The notes beneath the pieces were generated by a model that worked only from the letters and a program-made list of their open reading frames with translations, made no database searches and had not been told where the DNA came from. 64,000 nucleotides of DNA from Nakamurella multipartita DSM 44233 (GTDB taxonomy: Bacteria > Actinomycetota > Actinomycetes > Mycobacteriales > Nakamurellaceae): NCBI RefSeq assembly GCF_000024365.1, contig NC_013235.1, positions 3,410,001 to 3,474,000 of the forward strand, given 5' to 3'. The position numbers and the translations under genes are program-made. Below, one piece after another: positions 21,034 to 30,384 of this stretch. Within the stretch, counting starts at the first letter, position 1. Each line of letters starts with the position of its first letter.

Positions 21034-21863
21034 GCCAGGGTCGGCACCAGCACGGTCAGCAACGCCCAGGTCACCACGGCGGAGGGCAGCAGCGAATCCA
21101 TCCGGTCCATCAGGCCGCCGTGCCCGGGTAGCAGGGTGCCCATGTCCTTGACCCCGAGGTCCCGCTTGATCAGCGACTCGGTCAGGTCGCCGACGGTGGC
21201 GGTGACGGCGATGGCGACGCCGAGCAGCAGCCCGACCCACCAGTGCCCACCCAGCAGCAGCCAGACGCACAGCGCACCGGCCAGCATGCAGGCGGCCAGC
21301 GACCCGCCGAAGCCCTCCCAAGACTTCTTGGGCGAGATGGTCGGCGCCATCGGGTGTTTACCGGCCAGCACGCCGGCGGCGTAGCCGCCGACATCATTGG
21401 CCACCACCAGGATCAGGAAGGTCAGGATGCGCTGGGCGCCGTCGGCGGGCACCAGCATCAGGGTGGCGAAGCCGGCGAACAGGCCGATGTAGACGGTGAC
21501 GAACACCGACGCCGACAGGTCGGCCAGATAGCCATCGGCGCCCAGCCGGAACCGCCACACCATGCACAGCAGGGTGGTGGCGGCGATCCCGATGCCCAGG
21601 GCGGCCGGACCGTAAGGCCAGGCCAGGGCCATCGTGGCCACCGACCCGGCGGCCACCGGGATCCAGCTGATCCGCAGACCGCGGGCCCGCAACAAGGTGC
21701 CCTGCAGCTCCCACACCGACACCGCGACCGCCGCGGCGATCACGATCAGGAAGGTGATCCGGTAGGTCAGCAGCGACAGCAGGGCGATGCCGCCCAGACC
21801 GACACCCACGCCGATCGCCATCGGCAGGTTGCGGCCGGCGCGCGATCCACTCTGGGCTGCCAT
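21030..21863 (-). CDS. cdsA: Phosphatidate cytidylyltransferase
   Basis: A 277-residue integral membrane enzyme with about eight helices. The CDP-diglyceride synthase signature is near the C-terminus: SLIKRDLGVKDMG followed by LPGHGGLMDRMDS. It makes CDP-diacylglycerol for phospholipid synthesis. Its ATG overlaps the frr stop, and its own stop overlaps the hydrolase start. Confidence 0.95.
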   Translation of the reverse strand: MAAQSGSRAGRNLPMAIGVGVGLGGIALLSLLTYRITFLIVIAAAVAVSVWELQGTLLRARGLRISWIPVAAGSVATMALAWPYGPAALGIGIAATTLLCMVWRFRLGADGYLADLSASVFVTVYIGLFAGFATLMLVPADGAQRILTFLILVVANDVGGYAAGVLAGKHPMAPTISPKKSWEGFGGSLAACMLAGALCVWLLLGGHWWVGLLLGVAIAVTATVGDLTESLIKRDLGVKDMGTLLPGHGGLMDRMDSLLPSAVVTWALLTVLVPTLA

Positions 21864-22420
21864 CAGACTTCGAGCAGCTCGGCTTCCTTGTGCTTGACCA
21901 TCTCATCCACCTGGCTGGTGTAGCGGTCGGTGATCTGCTGCAGTTCCTTCTCGGCGCGGGTGACGTCGTCCTCGCCGACCTCGCCGTCCTTGACCAGCTT
22001 GTCCAGCACCTGCGTGCACTTGCGCCGGATGTTGCGGATCGAGACCTTGGCGTCCTCGCCCTTGGACCGGGCGGTCTTGCCCAGTTCGCGCCGCCGCTGC
22101 TCGGTGAGCTGCGGGAACACGACGCGGATGACGATGCCGTCGGTGGTCGGGTTGACGCCCAGGTCCGAGTCCCGGATCGCCTTCTCGACGGCGTGCAGCT
22201 GGCTGGAGTCGTACGGCTTGATGACCGCCATCCGCGCCTCCGGGATGTTGATCGCCGCCATCTGGGTGATCGGCGTCGGCGCGCCGTAGTAGTCGACCTG
22301 GATGCGGCCGAACATATTGGGGTTGGCCCGGCCGGTGCGGAGCGTGGCCAGGTCGTCCTTGGCCACGCTCACCGCCTTCTCCATCTTCTCTTCGGCGTCG
22401 AAGAGTTCCTCGTCGATCAT
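21863..22420 (-). CDS. frr: Ribosome recycling factor
   Basis: A 185-residue RRF of normal length: [11 protein letters not shown] in the first helix, a central beta domain with [21 protein letters not shown], and the C-terminal helices. It splits post-termination ribosomes together with EF-G. It has ATGA overlaps on both sides (pyrH upstream, cdsA downstream). Confidence 0.97.
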   Translation of the reverse strand: MIDEELFDAEEKMEKAVSVAKDDLATLRTGRANPNMFGRIQVDYYGAPTPITQMAAINIPEARMAVIKPYDSSQLHAVEKAIRDSDLGVNPTTDGIVIRVVFPQLTEQRRRELGKTARSKGEDAKVSIRNIRRKCTQVLDKLVKDGEVGEDDVTRAEKELQQITDRYTSQVDEMVKHKEAELLEV

Positions 22421-23190
22421 TCGCCGTGCCCTTCCCGCTGCGTCCGGTTCTCCTGGCGAGGGGGTGTGTACACCAGGGTGCCGATGGTTGCCCCACGCAC
22501 AGCTTTACCGATATTGCCGTCGGTCAGCAGGTTGAACACGATGATCGGCATGTCGTTGTCCATGCAGAGGCTGAAAGCGGTCGCGTCGGCGACCTGCAGG
22601 CCCTTTTCCAGCACCTCGCGGTGCGTGATCTCGTGGAACATGGTCGCGTCCGGGAACCGGCGCGGATCCATGTCGTAGACGCCGTCGACGGCCTTGGCCA
22701 TCAGCACCGCCTCGGCGCCGATCTCCAGCGCCCGCTGGGCGGCGGTGGTGTCGGTGGAGAAGTAGGGCATGCCCACTCCGGCCCCGAAGATGACCACCCG
22801 ACCCTTTTCCAGGTGCCGTTCGGCCCGCCGCGGGATGTAGGGCTCGGCGACCTGCCCCATGGTGATGGCGGTCTGCACCCGGGTGTCCAGGTGGTGCTCG
22901 CGCTCCAGGAAGTCCTGCAGCGCGAGGCAGTTCATCACCGTGCCGAGCATGCCCATGTAGTCGGCGCGAGCCCGGTCCATCCCGCGTTCGTGCAGCTGGG
23001 CGCCCCGGAAGAAGTTGCCGCCGCCGATGACGACGGCCACCTGGATGCCCTCGGCGACGACCTCGGCGATCTGTTCGGCCACGGTGGAGACGACGTCGGG
23101 GTCGACCCCGACGTCGCCGCCGCCGAACATCTCGCCGCCCAGCTTGAGCACGACCCGACGGAACGGGCGCCGCGGCTGCACCTGCGGCAT
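22417..23190 (-). CDS. pyrH: UMP kinase
   Basis: A 257-residue amino-acid-kinase-fold enzyme that phosphorylates UMP. It has [12 protein letters not shown] at the N-terminus, [10 protein letters not shown] for phosphate binding and the conserved [19 protein letters not shown] near the C-terminus. Its ATG overlaps the tsf stop and its stop overlaps frr, the standard bacterial order. Confidence 0.97.
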   Translation of the reverse strand: MPQVQPRRPFRRVVLKLGGEMFGGGDVGVDPDVVSTVAEQIAEVVAEGIQVAVVIGGGNFFRGAQLHERGMDRARADYMGMLGTVMNCLALQDFLEREHHLDTRVQTAITMGQVAEPYIPRRAERHLEKGRVVIFGAGVGMPYFSTDTTAAQRALEIGAEAVLMAKAVDGVYDMDPRRFPDATMFHEITHREVLEKGLQVADATAFSLCMDNDMPIIVFNLLTDGNIGKAVRGATIGTLVYTPPRQENRTQREGHGE

Positions 23191-24014
23191 CAGGCGGTGC
23201 CGACCTCGAAGCGGGTGAACGCGGTCACCGTGACCCCGGCCGCGGACAGCAGCGCTCCGACGGTCTTCTTGGAGTCCAGCACGGACGCCTGCTCGGTGAG
23301 CACGGCCTCCTTGAAGAAGCCGTTGACCCGACCCTCGACGATCTTGGGCAGGGCCGCCTCCGGCTTGCCCTCCTCGCGGGCGGTGGCCTCGGCGATGCGC
23401 CGCTCGCTGTCGATCACGTCGGCCGGGATGGCGTCGCGGGAGACGTAGCGGGCCTTGAGCGAGGCGATCTGCATCGCGGCACCCCGGGCGGCCTCCGCGG
23501 CCTCCTCCGACGAGCCTTCGTAGGCGACCAGCACGCCGATGGCCGGCGGCAGGTCGGCCGACCGCTTGTGCAGGTAGACGGTGGTGGCGCCGTCGTACTT
23601 GACGACGCGGCGCAGCTCGACCTTCTCGCCCATCTTGGCCGAGAGCGCGTTGATCTCGTCCTCGACCGTGCCGGTGCCCAGCGCGGCGGCCAGGACGGCG
23701 TCGACGGTGATGCCGGCGTCCAGGGTGGCGGCGACGTTGACGATCCGCTCCCCCAGGTCCTGGAACTCGGCGTTCTTGGCGACGAAGTCGGTCTCGCAGT
23801 CGAGCTCGATCAGCGCGCCGCCGACCGCGGCCACCAGGCCGTTGGCCGTCGTGCGCTCGGCCCGCTTGCCGATGTCCTTCGCACCCTTGATGCGCAGGAA
23901 TTCGACAGCCTTGTCGAAGTCGCCGTCGGACTCCTCCAGAGCCTTCTTGCAGTCCATCATGCCGGCGCCGGTGAGCTCCCGGAGCCGCTTGACATCAGCC
24001 GCGCTGATAGCCAT
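23190..24014 (-). CDS. tsf: Translation elongation factor Ts
   Basis: A 274-residue EF-Ts: the N-terminal UBA-like [20 protein letters not shown], followed by the nucleotide-exchange core with [12 protein letters not shown]. It regenerates EF-Tu-GTP. It is 132 bases downstream of rpsB, with a strong hairpin between them. Confidence 0.98.
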   Translation of the reverse strand: MAISAADVKRLRELTGAGMMDCKKALEESDGDFDKAVEFLRIKGAKDIGKRAERTTANGLVAAVGGALIELDCETDFVAKNAEFQDLGERIVNVAATLDAGITVDAVLAAALGTGTVEDEINALSAKMGEKVELRRVVKYDGATTVYLHKRSADLPPAIGVLVAYEGSSEEAAEAARGAAMQIASLKARYVSRDAIPADVIDSERRIAEATAREEGKPEAALPKIVEGRVNGFFKEAVLTEQASVLDSKKTVGALLSAAGVTVTAFTRFEVGTA

Positions 24015-24099
24015 GTCGGCGGTGTTCCTTGTCTGTGCTGGTCGCGAGGTACTGGTCGCGACGGGATGTACTCGAATGCGTCGAGGGACGGGGACGGGT

Positions 24100-24140
24100 C
24101 GGGCCCGGGCGCGGACGATGAGGGTCCGCGCCCCGGCCCG
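24100..24140 (-). terminator. rpsB-tsf intergenic hairpin
   Basis: Bases 24100-24116 pair with 24124-24140 (17 nt, one mismatch) around a 7-base loop, starting seven bases past the rpsB stop. There is no T-run. It could partly end transcription or slow mRNA decay between rpsB and tsf. Confidence 0.6.
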
Positions 24141-24146
24141 GCTCGA

Positions 24147-25037
24147 TCAGGCTTCGGCGGTCGCCGGCTCGTCGGCCGGGGCGGCCTCGACGGTCGGCGC
24201 GGCCTCGGCGGCCGGCGCAACCTCAGCGGCCGGCACAGCCTCGGGGGCGGCGGCGTCAGCGGTGGTGGCGACCGGCTGCTCACTGGCAGCCAGCAGCTCG
24301 CGCTCCCACTCGGCCAGCGGCTCCTCCTGGGTGCCACCGGCGGCGCCACCGCTGCGGGCGATCAGACCGGCAGCGACCGCCTCGGCGATCACCTTGGTCA
24401 GCAGCGCGGCCGAGCGGATCGCGTCGTCGTTACCCGGGACCGGGTAGTCGACCTCGTCCGGGTCGCAGTTGGTGTCCAGCACCGCGACGACGGGGATGTT
24501 GAGCTTGCGCGCCTCGCCGACGGCGATGTGCTCCTTCTTGGTGTCCACGATCCACACGGCCGAGGGGACCTTGGCCATGTCGCGGATGCCGCCCAGGGTC
24601 TTGGCCAGCTTGTCCTTCTCGCGGGTGAGCAGCAGCACCTCTTTCTTGGTGCGCCCCTCGAACTCGCCGCTGGTCTCCATGGCCTCGAGATCCTTGAGGC
24701 GCTGCAGCCGCTTGTGCACGGTCTGGAAGTTGGTGAGCATGCCACCGAGCCAACGCTGGTTGACGTACGGCATGTTGACCCGGGTCGCCTGCTCGGCGAT
24801 GGCCTCCTGGGCCTGCCGCTTGGTGCCGACGAACAGGATGGTGCCGCCGTGGGCGACGGTCTCCTTCACGAACTCGAACGCGCGGTCGACGTACTGCAGG
24901 GTCTGCTGCAGGTCGATGATGTAGATGCCGTTGCGCTCGGTGAAGATGAACCGCTTCATCTTCGGGTTCCAGCGCCGGGTCTGGTGTCCGAAGTGGACAC
25001 CAGCGTCCAGCATCTGGCGCATGGTCACGACAGCCAT
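24147..25037 (-). CDS. rpsB: 30S ribosomal protein S2 with an Ala/Glu-rich C-terminal tail
   Basis: A 296-residue S2: [22 protein letters not shown] at the start and [18 protein letters not shown] late in the core are diagnostic. The start is ATG 25037, with GGAAGG just upstream. After about residue 245 an Ala/Glu/Pro-rich tail follows (repeated AEAAP-type units), as in several actinobacterial S2 proteins. The 5' leader is strongly structured. Confidence 0.97.
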   Translation of the reverse strand: MAVVTMRQMLDAGVHFGHQTRRWNPKMKRFIFTERNGIYIIDLQQTLQYVDRAFEFVKETVAHGGTILFVGTKRQAQEAIAEQATRVNMPYVNQRWLGGMLTNFQTVHKRLQRLKDLEAMETSGEFEGRTKKEVLLLTREKDKLAKTLGGIRDMAKVPSAVWIVDTKKEHIAVGEARKLNIPVVAVLDTNCDPDEVDYPVPGNDDAIRSAALLTKVIAEAVAAGLIARSGGAAGGTQEEPLAEWERELLAASEQPVATTADAAAPEAVPAAEVAPAAEAAPTVEAAPADEPATAEA

Positions 25038-25057
25038 GGGCCGTCCTTCCTGAGGCG

Positions 25058-25168
25058 GCGTTCGCGCCCGATTCCGGGCACGCGAACGCGGGGTTCGGTT
25101 GTCGCCGCGAGTCGGGTGACTCGAGGCCCTGACGCCTTCCGGACGCACCGCCCTGGACCCGGCGTCAG
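25058..25168 (-). promoter_or_regulatory. Structured 5' leader of rpsB
   Basis: Three hairpins precede the rpsB ribosome site in transcript order: 25161-25168 with 25129-25136 (8 bp), 25108-25113 with 25118-25123 (6 bp, GGGT loop), and 25081-25089 with 25058-25066 (9 bp) enclosing a further 4-bp CCCG/CGGG stem. The last one ends eight bases before GGAAGG. S2 autoregulates through its leader in other bacteria; a similar role here is inference. Confidence 0.45.
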
Positions 25169-25338
25169 CCGTGACCGAGGACCTCGATGCGCCGCGGGCC
25201 GAGTGGGATGGACTGCGTCCCGATTGGCAGCAAGGCGTGCGAAGTCAGCCCACCGGTGGCGGGCTGCCTGACCAGGGTAGCCGATCGAGGGGGCCGCCGG
25301 GGCCACCCACACCGGCACCAGTTCCTACCCGGCTACGG

Positions 25339-25366
25339 GTTATCCCCATGCCACCAGCTGTCCACA
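25339..25366 (+). promoter_or_regulatory. 28-bp twin DnaA-box-like element, copy B
   Basis: Holds TTATCCCCA and CTGTCCACA 18 bases apart (start to start). Copy A at 34979-35006 is on the other strand; the two agree at 22 of 28 positions, and TTC follows the element in both. Each copy points the same way relative to the next gene and ends about 51 bases before its start codon (here the M23 peptidase). The function is unknown. Confidence 0.5.
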
Positions 25367-25416
25367 TTCGCGCGGTTCGTGACCCGGCCGCCGGCCCGAG
25401 CCGCCAGGCTGGCCGG

Positions 25417-25929
25417 ATGGGTGGACTGCGGTTGTTCGCGCTGGTCGTGCTGCTGGCCGGGGTCGGCCCGGCCCCGCCGGCCGTCCCGGTCCCCGCTGCC
25501 GTGCCCGCTGCCACCGGGTTCGTGCTGCCGATCCCCGGGCCGCCGCTGGTGCTCACCGCGTTCGCGCCGCCCCCCACCCGGTACGGCGCCGGCCATCGCG
25601 GGGTCGACCTGGGTGCCGCCGCCGGCGTGGTGGTCGCCGCGGCCGGGGCCGGGCGGGTGGTGTTCGCCGGCGAGCTGGCCGGCCGCGGGGTGATCTCGGT
25701 CGAGCACGAGGGCGGTCTGCGCACCACCTACGAGCCGGTGACGGCCTCGGTCGCCGCCGGATCGCCGGTCGCCGCGGGGCAGCCGATCGGCACCCTGCAG
25801 GCCGGTCACCCCGGCTGCGCCCCGGCGAGTTGCCTGCACTGGGGCGCCCGGCTGCCGGACGGGACCTACCTGGACCCGCTGGCCCTGCTGCGGCCCTGGG
25901 CGGTGCGGTTGTGGCCGTGGGACGGCTGA
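25417..25929 (+). CDS. Secreted M23-family (LytM-like) peptidase
   Basis: A 170-residue protein with a signal peptide (MGGLRLFALVVLLAGVGPAPP) and an M23 domain: HRGVDLGAAAG supplies the first metal His and Asp, and CLHWGARL the late His. The family cuts peptide cross-bridges in cell wall or acts as an amidase activator. The start is ATG 25417; the longer frame upstream has no ribosome site and would bury the signal peptide. Position next to rpsB is conserved in actinobacteria. It converges on xerC with one base between the stops. Confidence 0.85.
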   Translation: MGGLRLFALVVLLAGVGPAPPAVPVPAAVPAATGFVLPIPGPPLVLTAFAPPPTRYGAGHRGVDLGAAAGVVVAAAGAGRVVFAGELAGRGVISVEHEGGLRTTYEPVTASVAAGSPVAAGQPIGTLQAGHPGCAPASCLHWGARLPDGTYLDPLALLRPWAVRLWPWDG

Positions 25930-25930
25930 C

Positions 25931-26941
25931 TCACGCCCGCGGATGAGCCTGCCGGTAGATCGCGGCCAGCCGCTCGGTGGACACGTGGGTGTAGATCTGC
26001 GTGGTGGCCAGGCTGGCGTGGCCGAGCAGCTCCTGCACGGTCCGCAGGTCCGCGCCGCCCTCCAGCAGGTGGGTGGCCGCGGTGTGCCGCAGGCCGTGCG
26101 GGGCGATCTCCGGAGCCCCGTCGACGGCGGCGGTGCGCCGGTGCACGAGGGTGCGCACCGCCCGCGGGTCGATCCGCCGGCCCCGCCGGCCCAGGAACAC
26201 CGCGGCGCCCGACTCGTCGTCGGCCAGCACCGGTCGCCCCCGATCCAGCCAGTCCCCCAGGGCCCGGTCGGCGGGCAGCCCGAATGGCACGGTCCGCTGC
26301 TTGTTGCCCTTGCCCAGCACCCGGATGACCCGTCGGTGCCGATCGATCGCGTCCAGGTTCAGCCCGGTCAGCTCGGACACCCGGATCCCGGAGGCGTAGA
26401 GCAGTTCCAGGATCGCCTGGTCGCGCCGGGCCATGGCCTGCTCGACGGCGCTGGTGCCAGTGCCAGTGCCGGTGCCGGTGCCGGTGTCCGGCGACTGGTC
26501 CGGGGCGGAGACCGCCGGAGCGTCGAGCATCTGGTGGGCCTGATCGGCGCGCAGCACCGCCGGCAGCGTCTTGTCCGCCCGCGGCGCGGCCAGCCGGGCG
26601 CCGACGTCCTGCGGCAGCCGGCCGGTGCGATGGGCCCAGGCGCAGAACGAGCGGGCCGCGGCGGCCCGCCGGGCCAGCGTCGCGCGGGCGGCGCCGGTGG
26701 TCCGCTGCCGGGCCAGCCAGCTGCGCAGCACCGGCAGGGTGAGGTCGGTCAGCTCCGCCGGCCGGTCCCCGGTCATCCGGCCCAGGTGGTCCAGCAGCGA
26801 GACCAGGTCGGCCAGGTAGGCGGTGACGGTGGCGGGCGACCGGTTGCGTTCGGCCGACAGGAACGTCCGGTAGCGCTCGAGATCGCGGACCAACGGCGCG
26901 GGCAACCCGTCCCGGAGCTCGGCGGTCGAGGTGCGCACCAC
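25931..26941 (-). CDS. xerC: Tyrosine recombinase XerC
   Basis: About 336 residues with the N-terminal SAM-like core-binding domain and the C-terminal catalytic domain: Arg in [28 protein letters not shown] with His and Arg, and the nucleophile Tyr in TTQIYTHVS. It resolves chromosome dimers at dif with XerD. Between the two domains is an extra Asp/Pro/Ser stretch with a Thr-Gly repeat encoded by a hexanucleotide repeat. The start is uncertain: GTG 26941 or 26938 fit the usual N-terminus, and GTG 26989 is also open. Confidence 0.9.
   Translation of the reverse strand: MVRTSTAELRDGLPAPLVRDLERYRTFLSAERNRSPATVTAYLADLVSLLDHLGRMTGDRPAELTDLTLPVLRSWLARQRTTGAARATLARRAAAARSFCAWAHRTGRLPQDVGARLAAPRADKTLPAVLRADQAHQMLDAPAVSAPDQSPDTGTGTGTGTGTSAVEQAMARRDQAILELLYASGIRVSELTGLNLDAIDRHRRVIRVLGKGNKQRTVPFGLPADRALGDWLDRGRPVLADDESGAAVFLGRRGRRIDPRAVRTLVHRRTAAVDGAPEIAPHGLRHTAATHLLEGGADLRTVQELLGHASLATTQIYTHVSTERLAAIYRQAHPRA
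26452..26491 (-). repeat. In-frame 6-bp repeat in xerC
   Basis: About six copies of GGTGCC/AGTGCC (plus strand), encoding a (Gly-Thr)n run in the linker between the two recombinase domains. Loss or gain of a unit would keep the frame. Confidence 0.85.
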
Positions 26942-27041
26942 CGCATCGTCCCATGCGTGGCGGCTTCTGGGCCGGCGCACGGCCGGCACACAGCTTCGGG
27001 CGTTTGCATCGACGTCATCACCCGTTCACCTGGAGGATTCC

Positions 27042-27635
27042 GTGTCGCAGCTTGCGATTTTCGCCGCCGACTGGCTGGCCATCAGCCTGCTCGTCTTTGC
27101 CCTGTATTTCCCGCGACACCGGCGCCGCGACCTGGTGGTCGCGTTCCTGGTCGTCAATATCGGCGTGCTGGCGGTGGCCAGCGTGCTGTCCACGACCGCG
27201 GTCGCGGCCGGCGTCGGGCTGGGCCTGTTCGGCGTGCTCTCGATCATCCGGCTGCGCTCCACCGAGTTGGAGCAGCACGAAGTTGCCTACTATTTCTCGG
27301 CTCTCGCGCTCGGCCTGCTGGCCGGCCTGTCCCCCACCCCGGACTGGGTGACGCTCACGCTGATGGCGATGATCGTCGTGGTGATGGTCGTCGGCGACCA
27401 TCCGCGCCTGCTGCGGCGCTACCGGCACCAGCTGATCGTGCTGGATCAGGCCTACCCCGACGAGACCGTGCTGATCGCCCACCTGGAGCAGACCCTGGGC
27501 GCCCGGGTGCACCGGATCGTCGTGCAGCGGCTGGACCTGGTCAACGACACCACCACGGTCGAGGTCCGCTACCAGCTGGCGGCCGAGCGGACCAGCCCGG
27601 TCGGGGCGGCCGGCCGCACCCTGGTCGCCCGATGA
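27042..27635 (+). CDS. DUF4956 family membrane protein
   Basis: A 197-residue protein with about four N-terminal membrane helices containing the family stretch GLFGVLSIIRLRSTELEQHEVAYYFSALALG, then a cytoplasmic C-terminal domain of about 80 residues. The start is GTG 27042 with GGAGG six bases before it. DUF4956 proteins are often encoded beside VTC-type polyphosphate polymerases, as here: its stop overlaps the VTC gene (ATGA). The function is unknown; a role as membrane partner of the polymerase is a guess from linkage. Confidence 0.85.
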   Translation: MSQLAIFAADWLAISLLVFALYFPRHRRRDLVVAFLVVNIGVLAVASVLSTTAVAAGVGLGLFGVLSIIRLRSTELEQHEVAYYFSALALGLLAGLSPTPDWVTLTLMAMIVVVMVVGDHPRLLRRYRHQLIVLDQAYPDETVLIAHLEQTLGARVHRIVVQRLDLVNDTTTVEVRYQLAAERTSPVGAAGRTLVAR

Positions 27636-28429
27636 CGATCACCGAGATCCGCCCCGCGGCAAGCACTGTGGAGCCCGAGTTCGACGTCATCGAGCTGCCC
27701 GAACTGCTCGAACGAGCCGCGCTGCAGGACCGGGTGGACCGCAAGTACCTCCTGCCGGCGGCGGCGTTGGACCCGGTCCTGATCGACCTGGCCGCGCAGG
27801 CCCGGATGTTGCAGATCGACGGCCGTCGCGACTTCGGGTACGAGTCGGTCTACTTCGACACCCCGGACCTGGCCTGCTACACGCTGGCCGCGCGTCGCCG
27901 GCGCCGCCGGTTCAAGATCCGCACCCGGTCCTACCTGAACCCGGCGCCCGGGTCGGCGGCCTGCTGGTTGGAGGTCAAGACCCGGGACCGGCGCGGCCAC
28001 ACGGTCAAACAGCGCCAACCGCACCAGGGTTCGCCGGACACCCTGGATCGGGCCGGGCGGGAGTTCACCGATCACGTGGTGGTCGGCGCGCAGCTGCCCG
28101 GGACCTGGGGTGTGCCCCTGCAGCCCACGTTGATCACCCGGTACCGCCGGCGCACCCTGTTCCTGCCGGCCAGCCGGAGCCGGGTCACCGTGGACACCGA
28201 CCTGCGGTGGAGCCTGCCGGACGGCCGCGAGATCGCGGTGCCCGGCCTGTCGATCGTCGAGACCAAGACCGTCGGGCCGGCCTGTGCCGCCGACAAGCTG
28301 CTCTGGCGCAACGGATCCCGCCCCAGCCTGGTGTCCAAGTACGGCACCGGCCTGGCCGCGCTGCGCCCCGAATTGCCCGCCCACAAATGGCACCGCGTCC
28401 TGAACCGCTACTTCTGGAGTCCGTCGTGA
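27632..28429 (+). CDS. VTC-domain polyphosphate polymerase
   Basis: A 265-residue protein made of a single VTC domain, the tunnel fold that makes inorganic polyphosphate from ATP in yeast Vtc4. Basic and acidic tunnel residues are visible in order: DRKYLLP, FKIRTRSY, WLEVKTR, RYRRRTLF, IVETKT and SKYGTGL. Catalysis therefore looks possible. No SPX or membrane domain is attached; the DUF4956 neighbour could supply the membrane part. It is coupled by ATGA upstream and GTGA downstream. Confidence 0.85.
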   Translation: MTITEIRPAASTVEPEFDVIELPELLERAALQDRVDRKYLLPAAALDPVLIDLAAQARMLQIDGRRDFGYESVYFDTPDLACYTLAARRRRRRFKIRTRSYLNPAPGSAACWLEVKTRDRRGHTVKQRQPHQGSPDTLDRAGREFTDHVVVGAQLPGTWGVPLQPTLITRYRRRTLFLPASRSRVTVDTDLRWSLPDGREIAVPGLSIVETKTVGPACAADKLLWRNGSRPSLVSKYGTGLAALRPELPAHKWHRVLNRYFWSPS

Positions 28430-30210
28430 AATTCCTCAATCGCAAGACCCTGCTGCCCGTGGTGCTGTCCCTGGCCCTGGTCACCGGCGCCTGCTCGACC
28501 GCCGCAACCACGGCCGGCACCACCTCGAGCACCGCATCGAGCACCGCGTCGAGCACCGCCGGCAGCACGACCTCGAGCGCCGCCCAGACGCTGGCCGAGA
28601 ACGCCGCCGTCGAGCCGGTGGCCGACACCTCCGGGCAGACCCAGGAGACGATCACCCTGTCCGGGACGGGCGCCAGCAGCAGCTCCGCCGCGGTCACCGT
28701 GGCCGAGGGCACGGTCACCATCACCGCGGCCGGGACCTACCGGATCAGCGGCACCCTGACCGACGGCCAGCTGGTCGTCGAGGTGCCCGGCGACGGCGTG
28801 GTCACCCTGATCCTGGACGGCGCCGAGATCACCAGCTCGACCGGTCCCGCGCTGCTGGTCAGCGACGCCCAGTCCGTGGTGGTGCAGCTGGCCGACGGCA
28901 CCCAGAACACCCTGTCCGACGCCAGCACCTATGCCCAGACCGGCACCAGCACCGACACCGACACCCCGAACGCGGCCCTGTACAGCACGGCCGACCTGAC
29001 CATCACCGGAGGCGGCGCGTTGACGGTGCACGGCAACGCCGCCGACGGCATCACCAGCAAGGACGGGCTGGCCATCACCGCCGGCACGATCGCGGTGAGC
29101 GCGGTCGACGACGGTATCCGCGGCAAGGATTACCTGGTGGTCTCCGGCGGCACGGTCACCGTGACCGCCGGCGGCGACGGCCTCAAGTCCGACAACGACG
29201 AGGACGCCACCAAGGGCTACATCGCGGTCGAGGGCGGCTCGCTCACCGTGACCGCGGCCGGGGACGGCCTGGATGCGGTCACCGACGTGGTGGTCTCCGC
29301 CGGCACCCTGGCCGTGACCGCGGGCGGCGGCCACTCGGCCGGCGTCGCCGACGACACCTCGGCCAAGGGCCTCAAGGGCGCGGTCAGTGTGGTGGTGGAC
29401 GGCGGCACCGTCACCGTCGACGCCGCCGACGACGCCGTGCATGCCAACGGGTCGGTCACCGTCAACGGCGGCACGCTGAGCCTGGCCTCCGGTGACGACG
29501 GCGTGCACGCCGACGGGGAGGTGGCCATCGCCGGCGGCACGCTGGGCGTCACCGAGTCCTACGAGGGCATCGAGGGCGCGACCATCACCATCTCGGCCGG
29601 CGAGACAACGGTGACCAGCGCGGACGACGGCATCAACGCCGGCTCGCAGCTGACCATCGGCGGCGGGACCATCGTGGTCGACGCCGACGGCGACGGCCTG
29701 GACTCCAACGGGTCGATCGCCATCAGCGGCGGCACCACCGTGGTCAACGGACCGACCGAGAACATGAACGGGGCGCTGGACACCGACGGCAGCTTCACCA
29801 TCACCGGCGGCGTGCTGCTGGCCGCGGGCAGTTCCGGCATGGCCGAGGCACCGGACGCCTCGTCCGCGCAGGGTTGGGTCGCGGTGTCCTTCAGCGCGGC
29901 GCAACCGGCCGGCACGGTGGTGCACATCGCCGCCGCGGACGGCACCGTGCTGGCCTCGTTCACGGCCAGCAAGGCGTTCTCGTCGCTGGTCTACTCCTCG
30001 GCCCAGATCACCAGCGGGGCCAGCTACACGGCCTTCACCGGCGGATCGGTCCAGGGCGAGTCGATCGGCGGTCTGACCACCGGCGGCGGCATCGACGGTG
30101 CGACCTCGGTCGGCACCTTCACCGCCGGCCAGGCCCCGGCCGGGGGCATGGGCGGGATGGGCGGCGGGATGGGCAGCGGAATGCCCGGCGGGCAGCGGCC
30201 GGGCGGCTGA
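28426..30210 (+). CDS. DUF4353 carbohydrate-binding-domain lipoprotein
   Basis: A 594-residue lipoprotein: signal with lipobox LVTGAC, then a Thr/Ser-rich linker (28500-28580). The main body is a repetitive region built of ADDGI / GDGL / GGTVTV-type units, probably a parallel beta-helix. A C-terminal domain and a Gly/Met tail follow. DUF4353 proteins are annotated as carbohydrate-binding and often occur with DUF4956, VTC and CotH genes. The start is GTG 28426, overlapping the VTC stop. A surface or cell-wall location is likely; the ligand is unknown. Confidence 0.82.
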   Translation: MKFLNRKTLLPVVLSLALVTGACSTAATTAGTTSSTASSTASSTAGSTTSSAAQTLAENAAVEPVADTSGQTQETITLSGTGASSSSAAVTVAEGTVTITAAGTYRISGTLTDGQLVVEVPGDGVVTLILDGAEITSSTGPALLVSDAQSVVVQLADGTQNTLSDASTYAQTGTSTDTDTPNAALYSTADLTITGGGALTVHGNAADGITSKDGLAITAGTIAVSAVDDGIRGKDYLVVSGGTVTVTAGGDGLKSDNDEDATKGYIAVEGGSLTVTAAGDGLDAVTDVVVSAGTLAVTAGGGHSAGVADDTSAKGLKGAVSVVVDGGTVTVDAADDAVHANGSVTVNGGTLSLASGDDGVHADGEVAIAGGTLGVTESYEGIEGATITISAGETTVTSADDGINAGSQLTIGGGTIVVDADGDGLDSNGSIAISGGTTVVNGPTENMNGALDTDGSFTITGGVLLAAGSSGMAEAPDASSAQGWVAVSFSAAQPAGTVVHIAAADGTVLASFTASKAFSSLVYSSAQITSGASYTAFTGGSVQGESIGGLTTGGGIDGATSVGTFTAGQAPAGGMGGMGGGMGSGMPGGQRPGG

Positions 30211-30327
30211 CCCGCCTTCCGGCCGCCACGGCGGCCGGGCATCGGCCGCCGACTCCCCGTTGGGGCTGGAAGGCGGGGTGCTCCACCCTGATCGGTCGGG
30301 CGTCGGCCGGGGACATCGGGTGGAGCA
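30211..30327. other. Two adjacent long RNA-like stem structures between convergent genes
   Basis: Directly after the DUF4353 stop, 30211-30220 pair perfectly with 30268-30277 and enclose two small hairpins (30221-30236 and 30255-30265), a three-way-junction layout. One base later 30279-30288 pair perfectly with 30318-30327. They may form a bidirectional terminator for the convergent 30385-30735 gene, or a structured RNA. Confidence 0.5.
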
Positions 30328-30384
30328 TCCTGTCGTCATCTAGGAGCACTCCGCCCGGGGATACGTACATCGAGCGCGAACGGT

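Noticed and set aside
25339..25366. dif recombination site near xerC
   Set aside because: The length is 28 bp, but the sequence is two DnaA-box-like nonamers and occurs twice in the window before genes; it does not resemble the actinobacterial dif consensus.
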